Shown here: piece after piece, positions 1 to 6,662 of the stretch
Numbering within the stretch: position 1 is the stretch's first letter
Layout: each line of letters starts with the position of its first letter
DNA from: Oscillospiraceae bacterium
Lineage (GTDB): Bacteria; Bacillota; Clostridia; Oscillospirales; Oscillospiraceae
Length of the DNA stretch: 8,923 nucleotides
Direction of reading: 5' to 3'
Assembly (NCBI GenBank): GCA_017409645.1
Contig: JAFQSI010000055.1
Coordinates: 1 to 8,923, forward strand
The notes under the pieces: generated by a model
Databases searched by the model: none
Told to the model about the DNA's origin: nothing
Seen by the model: the letters and a program-made list of their open reading frames with translations, nothing else
Program-made: the position numbers and the translations under genes

Positions 1-1
1 G

Positions 2-787
2 GAGTATGACGGGGATGTGGACTTCATCCTCCACACCGCCTCCGTCACCGCGTCTAAGTCCTTCGTCACGGAGCCTGTGCAGACCCTGATGACCGCCATC
101 GACGGCACGAAGAATCTGCTGGAATTCGCCAGGGAAAAGCAGGTCCAGTCCATGGTCTACGTCTCCAGCATGGAGGCCTACGGCATCACGGACCCCGCCC
201 TGGAGCGGGTGACGGAGAAGGACCTGGGCTACATCGACATTCTCTCCGTCCGGTCCAGCTACTCCGAGGGCAAGCGGATCTGCGAGTGTCTCTGCGCCGC
301 CTACGCCGCCCAGTACGGCGTTCCCGTGAAGATCGCCCGTCTGGCCCAGACCTTTGGTGCCGGCGTCAGCCGCGCGGACGGCCGGGTCTTCGCCCAGTTC
401 ACCAAATCCTGTCTCGAGGGCCGAGACATCGTCCTGCACACCGCGGGCAAGTCCATGGGCAACTACTGCTACACCGCCGACGCGGTCCGGGGCCTGCTGA
501 CCATTGCGCTGCGCGGCGAGAACGCCAACGCCTACACCGTGGTCAATCCCGCCACCTCCATGCAGATCCGTCAGGTGGCCCAGCTGGTCAGCGACACGCT
601 GACGAAGGGACAGACGAAGATCATCTTCGACATCCCCGAGAGTTCCCTCACCTACGGCTACGCCCCCGATGTGACCATGCGTCTGTCCGGCGACAAGCTG
701 ATGCAGCTTGGCTGGCACCCCGAGGTGGACCTGCCCGACATGTTCCGGCGTCTGGCGGCCTCCTTCCAGGCCCAGGAGGATGCATGA
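2..787 (+). CDS. NAD-dependent epimerase/dehydratase (extended SDR), 5' end outside window
   Basis: This is the C-terminal 261 residues of a nucleotide-sugar epimerase/dehydratase of the extended short-chain dehydrogenase family. The frame is open from base 2, so the GTG at 17 is an internal Val and the N-terminal Rossmann strand with its glycine-rich NAD site lies upstream. Visible landmarks are a HTASVTASK segment matching the family's HxA loop, the YVSSMEAYG strand, and the catalytic YxxxK as SYSEGK (Tyr codon at 260-262, Lys codon at 272-274). Further on are a substrate-side RLAQTFG segment and the NYCYTADAVRGL block typical of UDP-glucuronate decarboxylase and dTDP-glucose dehydratase relatives. 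It is cytosolic and probably makes an activated sugar for the glycan assembled by the downstream membrane genes. The exact substrate cannot be read from sequence. Its stop overlaps the next start as ATGA (784-787), suggesting translational coupling. Confidence 0.9.
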   Translation, partial: EYDGDVDFILHTASVTASKSFVTEPVQTLMTAIDGTKNLLEFAREKQVQSMVYVSSMEAYGITDPALERVTEKDLGYIDILSVRSSYSEGKRICECLCAAYAAQYGVPVKIARLAQTFGAGVSRADGRVFAQFTKSCLEGRDIVLHTAGKSMGNYCYTADAVRGLLTIALRGENANAYTVVNPATSMQIRQVAQLVSDTLTKGQTKIIFDIPESSLTYGYAPDVTMRLSGDKLMQLGWHPEVDLPDMFRRLAASFQAQEDA

Positions 788-1788
788 GCTGGAGCAGTCT
801 GAGCAAATACCGCAGCGAGCTGATGGGCTTTGCCTGCCTGTGGGTCATGCTCCACCACAATTCCTTCCACTGGCCCGAAAGTATGGAGCTTCTGCGCCGG
901 TTTGCAAACTACGGCAACCTGGGCGTGGACATCTTCCTGCTCCTGTCCGGCGTGGGACTGTACTACGCCTGGCAGAAAAAGCCGAAGCTCGGTGACTTCT
1001 ATGCCCGCCGGTTCGTCCGGCTCATCGTGCCCTATGTGCTGTTCGCCGTGCCCTACTGGATCTGGCGGGACCTGTATCTGGGCCAGGGGAGCTTCTTTCT
1101 GGATGTGACCCAGCTGAGCCTGCCACTGAAGGGCGTCATCACCACCTGGTATGTGCCCGCCATCGCCCTGTTTTACCTTTGCTATCCCCTCATCGCCCGG
1201 ATCCTCTTTTCCGGGGACCGGTGGACCCGGTGTGTGGTCCTGTGCGGCGTCGTGATGCTCGGCTGTCTGGGCCTTTACTATCTGGACAATCCCATCTATG
1301 ACAACTGCGAGATCGCCCTGACCCGGGCCGTCATCTTCCTCGTCGGCTGCGCCCTGGGCAAGTCTGTCCGGGACGGCGAGCCCATCCCGGGCCATCAGGT
1401 GGCCCTGTCGGTGCTGTGGATCCTCCTCAACGATATCTTCCGCCGCCATGTCTCCCCCGGCGATGTCTGGATCCGCTTCTCCTATGTTCCCCTGGCCCTG
1501 AGCGTGACCCTGGTGCTGCTGTGGGCGCTGGAACGGCTGGAGCGTTTCGGCGGACTGAGAAAGCTGCTGCGGTTCTTCGGCGAGCGTTCCCTGGAGCTGT
1601 ATCTGACCCATGTTCTGATCCGGAACGTCTTTTACCATTACATTCCCGTCAAGCAGTGGGACCGGTGGGGCATTTTGACCTACGCCGTGATCCTGGCGCT
1701 GTCCCTGGCCGTCAGCACTGCCCTCCACCGTGTCATCTCCAAGCTCTGCGGAGCGCTGCTTCGCCCCCACAGAAAGGAATCCGCATGA
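784..1788 (+). CDS. Acyltransferase-3 family membrane protein (putative glycan O-acetyltransferase)
   Basis: This is a 334-residue polytopic membrane protein of the acyltransferase-3 family, which usually transfers acetyl or other acyl groups onto extracytoplasmic sugars. The start at ATG 784 overlaps the previous stop and has AGGAGG at 774-779. Landmarks are KYRSELMG with Arg10, the family His in VMLHHNSF (His24/His25), GVDIFLLLSG at 47-56, RRFVRLIVPY at 75-84, TWYVPA at 121-126 and SLELYLTH at 269-276. About eight to ten hydrophobic segments are visible, and the length matches the stand-alone family without an SGNH domain. It sits between a sugar-modifying enzyme and polymerase/flippase genes, so acetylation of the surface polysaccharide is the likely role. 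The acyl donor and target sugar are unknown. A longer reading from 286 in the same frame is rejected because it runs through the preceding gene. Confidence 0.9.
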   Translation: MSWSSLSKYRSELMGFACLWVMLHHNSFHWPESMELLRRFANYGNLGVDIFLLLSGVGLYYAWQKKPKLGDFYARRFVRLIVPYVLFAVPYWIWRDLYLGQGSFFLDVTQLSLPLKGVITTWYVPAIALFYLCYPLIARILFSGDRWTRCVVLCGVVMLGCLGLYYLDNPIYDNCEIALTRAVIFLVGCALGKSVRDGEPIPGHQVALSVLWILLNDIFRRHVSPGDVWIRFSYVPLALSVTLVLLWALERLERFGGLRKLLRFFGERSLELYLTHVLIRNVFYHYIPVKQWDRWGILTYAVILALSLAVSTALHRVISKLCGALLRPHRKESA

Positions 1789-3212
1789 CAAAACCTACTC
1801 TCAAATCCACCGAAAACCGGCAGGACTGGCTCTTTGTCATCCTCTGTCTGTTTACGGTGAGCTTCTTCCTGTACCGGGATTTCGACATCCGCATGCTCTT
1901 CGGCTACGCCCTTCTGGGACTGGTGCTGCTTGTCCATCTGCTGCGCCGTCTTCTGGCGGACCGGGCACCCGGGATGGATCCGGTGCGGATGGCCTTCCTC
2001 ATCCTGTCTGCGGCGGTCCTGGTGAACTTCCTGCGGCCGGACTCCCGGCATGACTCCGACTCCGTGTCCTTTGTTCTGTCCATGGTGATCTGCTGCGCCT
2101 TTGCGGTATTTTCCCGGACCGGGGAGCGGGCCGCGCGGATCGGCCTGGGCGTCTGCTTCGGCGGAGCCGTATGTCTGACTGCTTTCGTCCAGTTCTTCGA
2201 GTTCAATCCCTGGTACTTCTGGAACTGGTTCCTGCCGAAGCTTTCCGGTACCGCCAGCTCCTACCTGTGCTACTATGTCCCCCGGGGCTACGGCTTCTCC
2301 CTGGGCGGCGCCACCCTGACGGACTATGTGGTCTTTGTGGGTCTGGCCATCTGCTGCGGCTATCTGGCAAGCGGCCGGAAATTCGACTGGAAGAGCGCTT
2401 ATGCGTTGGTTCTCGGTGCCGTTTTCTTTGAAACCATCCTGATCGTGGGCCGCCGGGGCGAGCTGCTTGGCGCCGCCGTGTGTCTGGTGCTGCTGGTGCT
2501 GGTCCTGTGCGGAAAAAAGCAGCGGCGGATCCTGCTCATCGGCGGCATCGCAGCCTGCGTGGTGGGCTTTGTCGCCATCGTGGCCCTGCTGCCCTGGCTG
2601 AAGCAGTTCCCCGCTTTGTCCCGGTATGTCATGACGGTGGAGCGGCTGCTGCGGGGCCAGGACATCACCTCCGGCCGTCTGGAGCTGTACGCTCTGGCCT
2701 GGGACTCCTTCCTCAAGCACCCCATCCTCGGCATCGGCTGGGATCAGTTCCACACCCTGGTGCCCCAGGCCTTCCAGGAGCTGCACGGACAGAGTACCGT
2801 GGAGGATGTCCACTGCATCTACCTGCAGTTCCTCACGGAGACGGGCATCGTCGGCACCGTGCTTCTGGTGGCCCCCCTGTTCTACCTCTATTATCAGGTC
2901 TGCGCCCAGCTGACCCGGCTGAAAAAGCGCCCCGGTGAGCTATGCACCGCCCGGATGCTGTGCATCACCTCCTTCCTGATCCAGAGCTTCCTGCTGATCC
3001 TGGGTCTGATCGACCCCACCTTCCAGAAGATCGTCTTCTGGTGCTTCTACGGCATCGCGCTGATGCTGCTGTGCGCCGCACTGGAGCTGGAGGGCTATGC
3101 CCCCGACGATCCCGTCAGCCGTCTTTTGAACAAATTCATCCATCTGTGCGCACCTCCCTTCGTTCTGGTTTGGAACTGGGTCGCGGGACTTTTCCGTCCC
3201 CTGCGCCGCTGA
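1785..3212 (+). CDS. O-antigen ligase/polymerase family protein (Wzy_C-like), first of a tandem pair
   Basis: This is a 475-residue multi-pass membrane protein resembling O-antigen polymerases/ligases, which join lipid-linked oligosaccharides outside the membrane. The start is ATG 1785, overlapping the acyltransferase stop as ATGA, with AAAGGA at 1773-1778. Landmarks are FFLYRDF (27-33), FLRPDSRHDSDS (82-93), GYGFSLGG (168-175), VGRRGELLG (221-229) ahead of a long hydrophobic segment, TSGRLELYA (295-303), HPILGIGW (312-319) and VHCIYLQFLTETGIVG (342-357). The Arg-rich, hPilGxGw and His-x-x-Tyr-Leu blocks are typical of the Wzy_C (PF04932) extracellular loop region. At His343 the next residue is Cys, where the tandem neighbour has the more usual Asn. 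Polymerase, ligase (WaaL-like) and teichuronic or teichoic-type ligase roles cannot be told apart from sequence. Confidence 0.85.
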   Translation: MTKPTLKSTENRQDWLFVILCLFTVSFFLYRDFDIRMLFGYALLGLVLLVHLLRRLLADRAPGMDPVRMAFLILSAAVLVNFLRPDSRHDSDSVSFVLSMVICCAFAVFSRTGERAARIGLGVCFGGAVCLTAFVQFFEFNPWYFWNWFLPKLSGTASSYLCYYVPRGYGFSLGGATLTDYVVFVGLAICCGYLASGRKFDWKSAYALVLGAVFFETILIVGRRGELLGAAVCLVLLVLVLCGKKQRRILLIGGIAACVVGFVAIVALLPWLKQFPALSRYVMTVERLLRGQDITSGRLELYALAWDSFLKHPILGIGWDQFHTLVPQAFQELHGQSTVEDVHCIYLQFLTETGIVGTVLLVAPLFYLYYQVCAQLTRLKKRPGELCTARMLCITSFLIQSFLLILGLIDPTFQKIVFWCFYGIALMLLCAALELEGYAPDDPVSRLLNKFIHLCAPPFVLVWNWVAGLFRPLRR

Positions 3213-3216
3213 TCCC

Positions 3217-3224
3217 AAAGGAGG
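3217..3224 (+). promoter_or_regulatory. Strong ribosome binding site for the second polymerase-like gene
   Basis: AAAGGAGG lies 9 bases before ATG 3234. This is the only junction in the operon with a real gap (21 bases) rather than an overlap, so this gene probably initiates independently of its upstream neighbour. Confidence 0.8.
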
Positions 3225-3233
3225 ATCCATTCC

Positions 3234-4631
3234 ATGACCAGAAAGATAACCGGGCAGCTGATGCTGATCCTGGCAATTTTCACCTGCACCTTCTTCCTGT
3301 ATCGGGATTTCGGTCTGCGGATGATCTACGGCTACGCCGTGCTGGGCGTCATTCTGGCCCTGCGCTGGTTCGACCGGCTCCGCCGGAACGAACCGCCCCA
3401 GCGGACACCCGTCACCCTGGCTGCCGCCGTCCTGGCCTGCCTGATCCTGCTCCAGTTCCTCCGGCCGGACGCCCGGCGGGACGAGGACACCCTCTCCTAC
3501 CTCATCAGCATGGTCATCTGCATCGCCTATGTGGCCGCCGCCCCCACACCGGTCCCTGCCGTCCGTCGGGCAGAGACGGCCATCTATTGGGGTTCCATGG
3601 CCATGGCCCTGTTCGTGGTGGTCTTCACCCTGCTGCCGGGGCTGTTTTTGGAGCTTGTGTATCCGCTGCTGAGTGAGACGGCCCGGCGCTATTACGATTT
3701 CTTCGCCCCCCTGGGCTACGGCGTCAGCCTGGGCACCTACAGCTATACCGACTACGTTCTCTACTTGGGCATGGCCGTGTGCTGTGCCGAGCTGGCGGTG
3801 AAGCCCCGGACCCCCAGGCGCATCGCCGCGGGCGGTCTGTCCCTGGCCTTCCTCGCCCTGGCGATGGTGGTCCTGGGCCGCCGGGGCGAGCTGCTGGCGG
3901 CACTGGTGGCCATCGCGCTGCTGGTGCTGGCCCTGTGCAGCCGCCGCAAGCGCCGGATCATCCTGGCCGCCGGCTCCGCCGCAGCCGTTCTCGCCGTGGT
4001 GCTGATCCTGGTTTTCCTGCCCCAGCTGGGACAGATCAGCTTCCTGTCCCGGTATGTGGAGACGGTGGAGCAGATCCTCAGCGGTGTGGATTTCACATCC
4101 GGCCGGGGACCCCTGCTGGCGCTGGCTGTCACCGGCTTCCTGTCGAAGCCCATTTTCGGCCTGGGCTGGGGCCAGTATATCCAGCTGTCCGCCCAGCTGG
4201 GCATGTGCGACACCGACGGCAACCTGATCGAGGACTGCCACAACATCTATCTGCAATTCCTCTGCGAGACGGGCGTTGTGGGCGCGGTGCTGCTGCTGAT
4301 CCCCATCGGCTATCTGCTGATCACGGCCTGCCGGATGCTCCGCCATGCCAAGGCCGCCGGGGGTCCGGATGCCCTGCGCTTTGCTTCCCTGAGCTTCCTG
4401 ATCCAGTTTTTCCTGCTGTTTCTGGGACTGTATGATCCCAGCTTCCAGAAGCTCGTCTTCTGGTGCTTCTACGCCCTGGCGCTGCTGTTCCTGAACGCCG
4501 CCATGGTCCGCTCCGGCTGGCGGCCCACGGGCCCCGTGAGCCGGGCGCTGGCCCGGCTGGACGGGCTGCTGACCGCCGCCCTGACGCGGCTCCGGACTTC
4601 CCTCCGAACCCCCTGGAAAGAAGGCAAATGA
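3234..4631 (+). CDS. O-antigen ligase/polymerase family protein (Wzy_C-like), second of a tandem pair
   Basis: This is a 465-residue multi-pass membrane protein, clearly homologous to the gene just before it. Blocks in the same order are FFLYRDFGLRM (20-30), FLRPDARRDEDT (75-86), ISMVICIAYV (91-100), GYGVSLGTYSYTDYV (161-175), VLGRRGELL (213-221), LSRYVETVEQ (271-280), TSGRGPLLA (288-296), KPIFGLGW (305-312), DCHNIYLQFLCETGVVG (334-350) and FQKLVFWCFY (404-413). The His336-Asn337 pair followed by YLQ-x-x-x-ETG fits the Wzy_C family. Start ATG 3234 is fixed by the AAAGGAGG site. The stop overlaps the flippase start region. It is likely a glycan polymerase or ligase acting outside the membrane. 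Which member of the pair polymerises and which ligates or attaches the chain is not evident. Confidence 0.85.
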   Translation: MTRKITGQLMLILAIFTCTFFLYRDFGLRMIYGYAVLGVILALRWFDRLRRNEPPQRTPVTLAAAVLACLILLQFLRPDARRDEDTLSYLISMVICIAYVAAAPTPVPAVRRAETAIYWGSMAMALFVVVFTLLPGLFLELVYPLLSETARRYYDFFAPLGYGVSLGTYSYTDYVLYLGMAVCCAELAVKPRTPRRIAAGGLSLAFLALAMVVLGRRGELLAALVAIALLVLALCSRRKRRIILAAGSAAAVLAVVLILVFLPQLGQISFLSRYVETVEQILSGVDFTSGRGPLLALAVTGFLSKPIFGLGWGQYIQLSAQLGMCDTDGNLIEDCHNIYLQFLCETGVVGAVLLLIPIGYLLITACRMLRHAKAAGGPDALRFASLSFLIQFFLLFLGLYDPSFQKLVFWCFYALALLFLNAAMVRSGWRPTGPVSRALARLDGLLTAALTRLRTSLRTPWKEGK

Positions 4632-6058
4632 TGAAAGCCATCCTGAACAAATTCAAAAGCATGCCGGAAAGCGTGAAGGCCACCCTGGTCTTCGCCATCG
4701 CCTCCTTCGCCACCTCCGGCATCAACTATCTGACCACACCCATCTTCACCCGTCTGCTGACCGGCGAGGAATACGGCGCGGTGTCCATGTACAATTCCTG
4801 CTACGCCATCGTCCGGGTCATCGCCTCCATGACGCTGATCTTCCCGGGCATCCTGAACGTGGGACTGTATGAACACAGCGAGAACCGCTGGAAGTACCTC
4901 AGCTCCATGCTGGGCGTCACCACGGTCTGCACCGCGTTCCTGAGCGTGCTTTACGCCATTTTCCCCGCGGTGTTCCAGGAGCTGCTGGGGCTTGACAACA
5001 GCCTTATGATCCTGATGCTCCTGAGCTGCTTCGCCCTGCCCGCCACCACCTTCTGGACCATGAAGCAGAAGTACGAGTACCGCTACCAGGTGACCTTCTT
5101 CGTGTCCGTGGGCTCTGCGGTGCTGGCCCAGGCGGTGGCTGTGGCTGCCGTCATGCTGGCGAGCCACAACCTGGATCAGGTCCGGCTCTGGAGCGCCGGC
5201 ATCGTCAACATGGCCGTGGGTCTGGTGCTGTTTGCCTACATCCTCAAAGAGGGCAAAGCCTTTGTGGACATCCCCCTGTGGAAAAAGACCCTGGTGGTCG
5301 CCTTCCCCCTGATCCCCCACTATGTCAGCGGCGAGCTTTTAAGCTCCATCAACCAGATCATGATCGGCACCATGGTGGGCAAGGCCGAGGCCGGCATCTA
5401 CTCCCTGGCCGCTGTTCTCTCCGCCATCGGCATCCTGCTCTGGCGCGCCCTGACGGTCATGTTCAACCCCTTCGTCAACGCCAAGCTGGGCGCCCGGGAG
5501 TTCCGAACCATCCGGGAGACGGTCAAGCCGCTGATGCTGGTGGTCGGCGTCATGTGCGTCATCGCCTCCCTGGCGGCCCCGGAGATCATCCGGATCCTGG
5601 CCACCGAGGAATACCTGGCGGGCGTCTATGTGGTGCCCCCCGTGGCGGCCGGCGTGTTCATCCACGCCATGTATGATACCTTCGCCGCCGTGAGCTTCTT
5701 CCACAAGAAGTCCACCCGGATCATGACCGCCACCCTCACCGCCGCCATCGTGAATCTGGTGGGCAACTATGTGTGCATCAGCGCCTTTGGCTATCTCTCC
5801 GCGGGCTATGTGACCCTGGCCAGCAATCTGGTGCTGACGGCCATGCACTACCGCAACGCCCGGCACATCGAGCCCGAGGAGGTCTATGACCCCAAATTCT
5901 CCCTCCTGGCCGTGACCCTGGTCACACTGGGCTGCCTGCTGTGCAACCTGATCTATCCCTTCATCGCCCTGCGCTACGCCGTGGTGGCCGCCCTGCTGGT
6001 GTTCCTGTGGACCCAGAGAAAGAGCATCATCGATATGCTGATGAATATGAAGGTGTGA
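4631..6058 (+). CDS. Oligosaccharide flippase family protein (Wzx-like)
   Basis: This is a 475-residue membrane protein of the MOP/polysaccharide-transport superfamily, which flips undecaprenyl-linked repeat units to the outer face of the membrane. The N-terminus is typical: a short basic stretch, then FAIASFATSGINYLTTPIFTRLLT (21-44) and GEEYGAVSMYNS, the recurrent Wzx/MurJ-like start. KKTLVVAFPLIPHYVSGE (218-235) opens the second half, with NQIMIGTMVGKAEAGIYS (241-258) matching the conserved 'D/NQIMIG...GIYS' block. Around twelve or more hydrophobic helices are present. Tandem ATGs lie at 4628 and 4631. I prefer 4631 because AAAGAAGG at 4617-4624 leaves 6 bases to it and only 3 to 4628. The gene ends the operon and is followed within a few bases by a terminator. 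The pairing with two Wzy-like genes supports a Wzx/Wzy-dependent pathway. Confidence 0.92.
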   Translation: MKAILNKFKSMPESVKATLVFAIASFATSGINYLTTPIFTRLLTGEEYGAVSMYNSCYAIVRVIASMTLIFPGILNVGLYEHSENRWKYLSSMLGVTTVCTAFLSVLYAIFPAVFQELLGLDNSLMILMLLSCFALPATTFWTMKQKYEYRYQVTFFVSVGSAVLAQAVAVAAVMLASHNLDQVRLWSAGIVNMAVGLVLFAYILKEGKAFVDIPLWKKTLVVAFPLIPHYVSGELLSSINQIMIGTMVGKAEAGIYSLAAVLSAIGILLWRALTVMFNPFVNAKLGAREFRTIRETVKPLMLVVGVMCVIASLAAPEIIRILATEEYLAGVYVVPPVAAGVFIHAMYDTFAAVSFFHKKSTRIMTATLTAAIVNLVGNYVCISAFGYLSAGYVTLASNLVLTAMHYRNARHIEPEEVYDPKFSLLAVTLVTLGCLLCNLIYPFIALRYAVVAALLVFLWTQRKSIIDMLMNMKV

Positions 6059-6063
6059 CCTTC

Positions 6064-6092
6064 AACACTCCCGGTTTTCCGGGAGTGTTTTT
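6064..6092 (+). terminator. Intrinsic terminator of the polysaccharide operon
   Basis: An 11-base perfect stem (AACACTCCCGG at 6064-6074 with CCGGGAGTGTT at 6079-6089) encloses a TTTT loop and runs into a T tract to 6092. It starts 5 bases after the flippase stop, marking the 3' end of the operon. Confidence 0.93.
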
Positions 6093-6124
6093 CATATCCG
6101 CACACAAATTAACATTCCTGTGGT

Positions 6125-6142
6125 GTGGGGTCATGACCCCAC
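6125..6142. repeat. Perfect 18-base palindrome at the left edge of the intergenic repeat
   Basis: GTGGGGTCATGACCCCAC is identical to its own reverse complement. It lies 32 bases after the operon terminator, and its GGGGTC half is echoed by GACCCC at 6545-6550 on the far side of the large inverted repeat. It could be a small hairpin, an element end or a dimeric protein site. The sequence alone does not decide. Confidence 0.75.
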
Positions 6143-6550
6143 TGTCAAAATCGTAAGCTCATAATGATCTCGCCAAAGATCTCCCGGATCGTAAGTGCAT
6201 ACTGCGCCGCCTGACGGCGGTCACCCACATCAGTCAAAAATCGGTTCCGAAGAGCCGATTTTTGCCAGCTCAAGGTGAATTGCCCCGAAGGGGCAAGAGA
6301 GGGCACCCTGGGGTGTCTCCCTCAAGGGAGAAGCCTTTGTTGGAGATTTCCGCCTGGTTCGGTAGAACGTACAACTGTGGATCCGGGACAAGGCTTCTCC
6401 CCTCGGGGAGAAGCTGTCAGGAAAAGTGCCAAAGCACTTTTCCTGACTGATGTGGGGCACCGCCGAAGGCGGCAGCAGTACAATCTTACAGCAAGTATTA
6501 CCTTCGGCGAATTTTTAAATCGCTTGCGCTTTTGACATTGCCGTGACCCC
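6127..6550. repeat. Composite long inverted repeat (MITE-like or palindromic intergenic element)
   Basis: Most of the 600-base gap between the flippase and the beta-CASP gene is one inverted-repeat structure. The left arm 6143-6236 and the reverse complement of 6444-6537 are both 94 bases and match at about 60 positions without gaps by hand count. Both begin TGTCAAAA and end CCCACATCAGTCA. GGGGTC (6127-6132) and GACCCC (6545-6550) frame them. The 207-base centre holds hairpins at 6236-6263, 6280-6296, 6316-6331 and 6393-6447, plus an inner inverted pair (GGGAGAAGCCTT 6326-6337 with AAGGCTTCTCCC 6390-6401). So two head-to-head copies of a module face each other, the left one carrying extra sequence. 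No transposase or credible ORF is inside. I recall AAGGCTTCTCCC...GGGAGAAGC...TGATG-type repeats as common between genes of gut Clostridia. That is memory, not a search. Confidence 0.8.
6393..6447. repeat. Double hairpin in the right-hand repeat module
   Basis: Two perfect stems lie back to back: GCTTCTCCCC/GGGGAGAAGC (6393-6402 with 6405-6414) and a 14-base stem GTCAGGAAAAGTGC/GCACTTTTCCTGAC (6416-6429 with 6434-6447) around a CAAA loop. They are followed by TGATGTGGGG and a small CCGCC/GGCGG stem at 6460-6472. Neither stem ends in a T tract, so they are not ordinary terminators. Confidence 0.8.
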
Positions 6551-6622
6551 GCCCTACAGACAAATTTTCACAGCCCTTAAGATATTAAATTCCTGTAAAG
6601 ACCGCCCATAGGGCCCAAAACA

Positions 6623-6631
6623 TGGTATAAT
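6623..6631 (+). promoter_or_regulatory. Extended -10 promoter of the beta-CASP gene
   Basis: TGG followed by a perfect TATAAT (6626-6631) forms an extended -10. No good -35 is seen at 16-18 bases upstream, which is compatible with extended -10 promoters. Transcription would start near 6638, giving a leader of about 25 bases before ATG 6663. This also argues against the in-frame ATG at 6630 as the start, because it lies within the -10 box. Confidence 0.75.
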
Positions 6632-6647
6632 GGAAACACAACCAAAC

Positions 6648-6656
6648 AAGGAGGGG
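6648..6656 (+). promoter_or_regulatory. Shine-Dalgarno site deciding the beta-CASP start
   Basis: AAGGAGGGG ends 6 bases before ATG 6663. This selects 6663 over the ATG at 6630, which has no such site. Confidence 0.85.
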
Positions 6657-6662
6657 ACCACC

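Noticed and set aside
658..1791. Long minus-strand open frame of 377 codons opposite the acyltransferase
   Set aside because: Its composition is rich in Gly, Gln, His and Asp without domain pattern, which is typical of the antisense of a GC-rich membrane-protein gene. The plus strand carries the recognisable family motifs.
2940..4346. Minus-strand open frame of 468 codons opposite the second polymerase-like gene
   Set aside because: It is a low-complexity Gln/Gly/His-rich antisense shadow with no motif, and it covers a well-supported plus-strand gene.
6207..6472. Possible CRISPR array
   Set aside because: The repeated pieces are inverted and palindromic rather than direct and evenly spaced. 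There are no constant-length spacers and no cas genes.
6230..6535. Short open frames on both strands within the intergenic repeat
   Set aside because: They are made of hairpin sequence, lack ribosome binding sites and overlap each other. They are best explained as repeat DNA.
6630..6662. Upstream ATG 6630 as the beta-CASP start
   Set aside because: It overlaps the TATAAT box and has no Shine-Dalgarno site, while ATG 6663 has AAGGAGGGG at ideal spacing and begins with the conserved strand MKLTFFGAAHEVTGSC.
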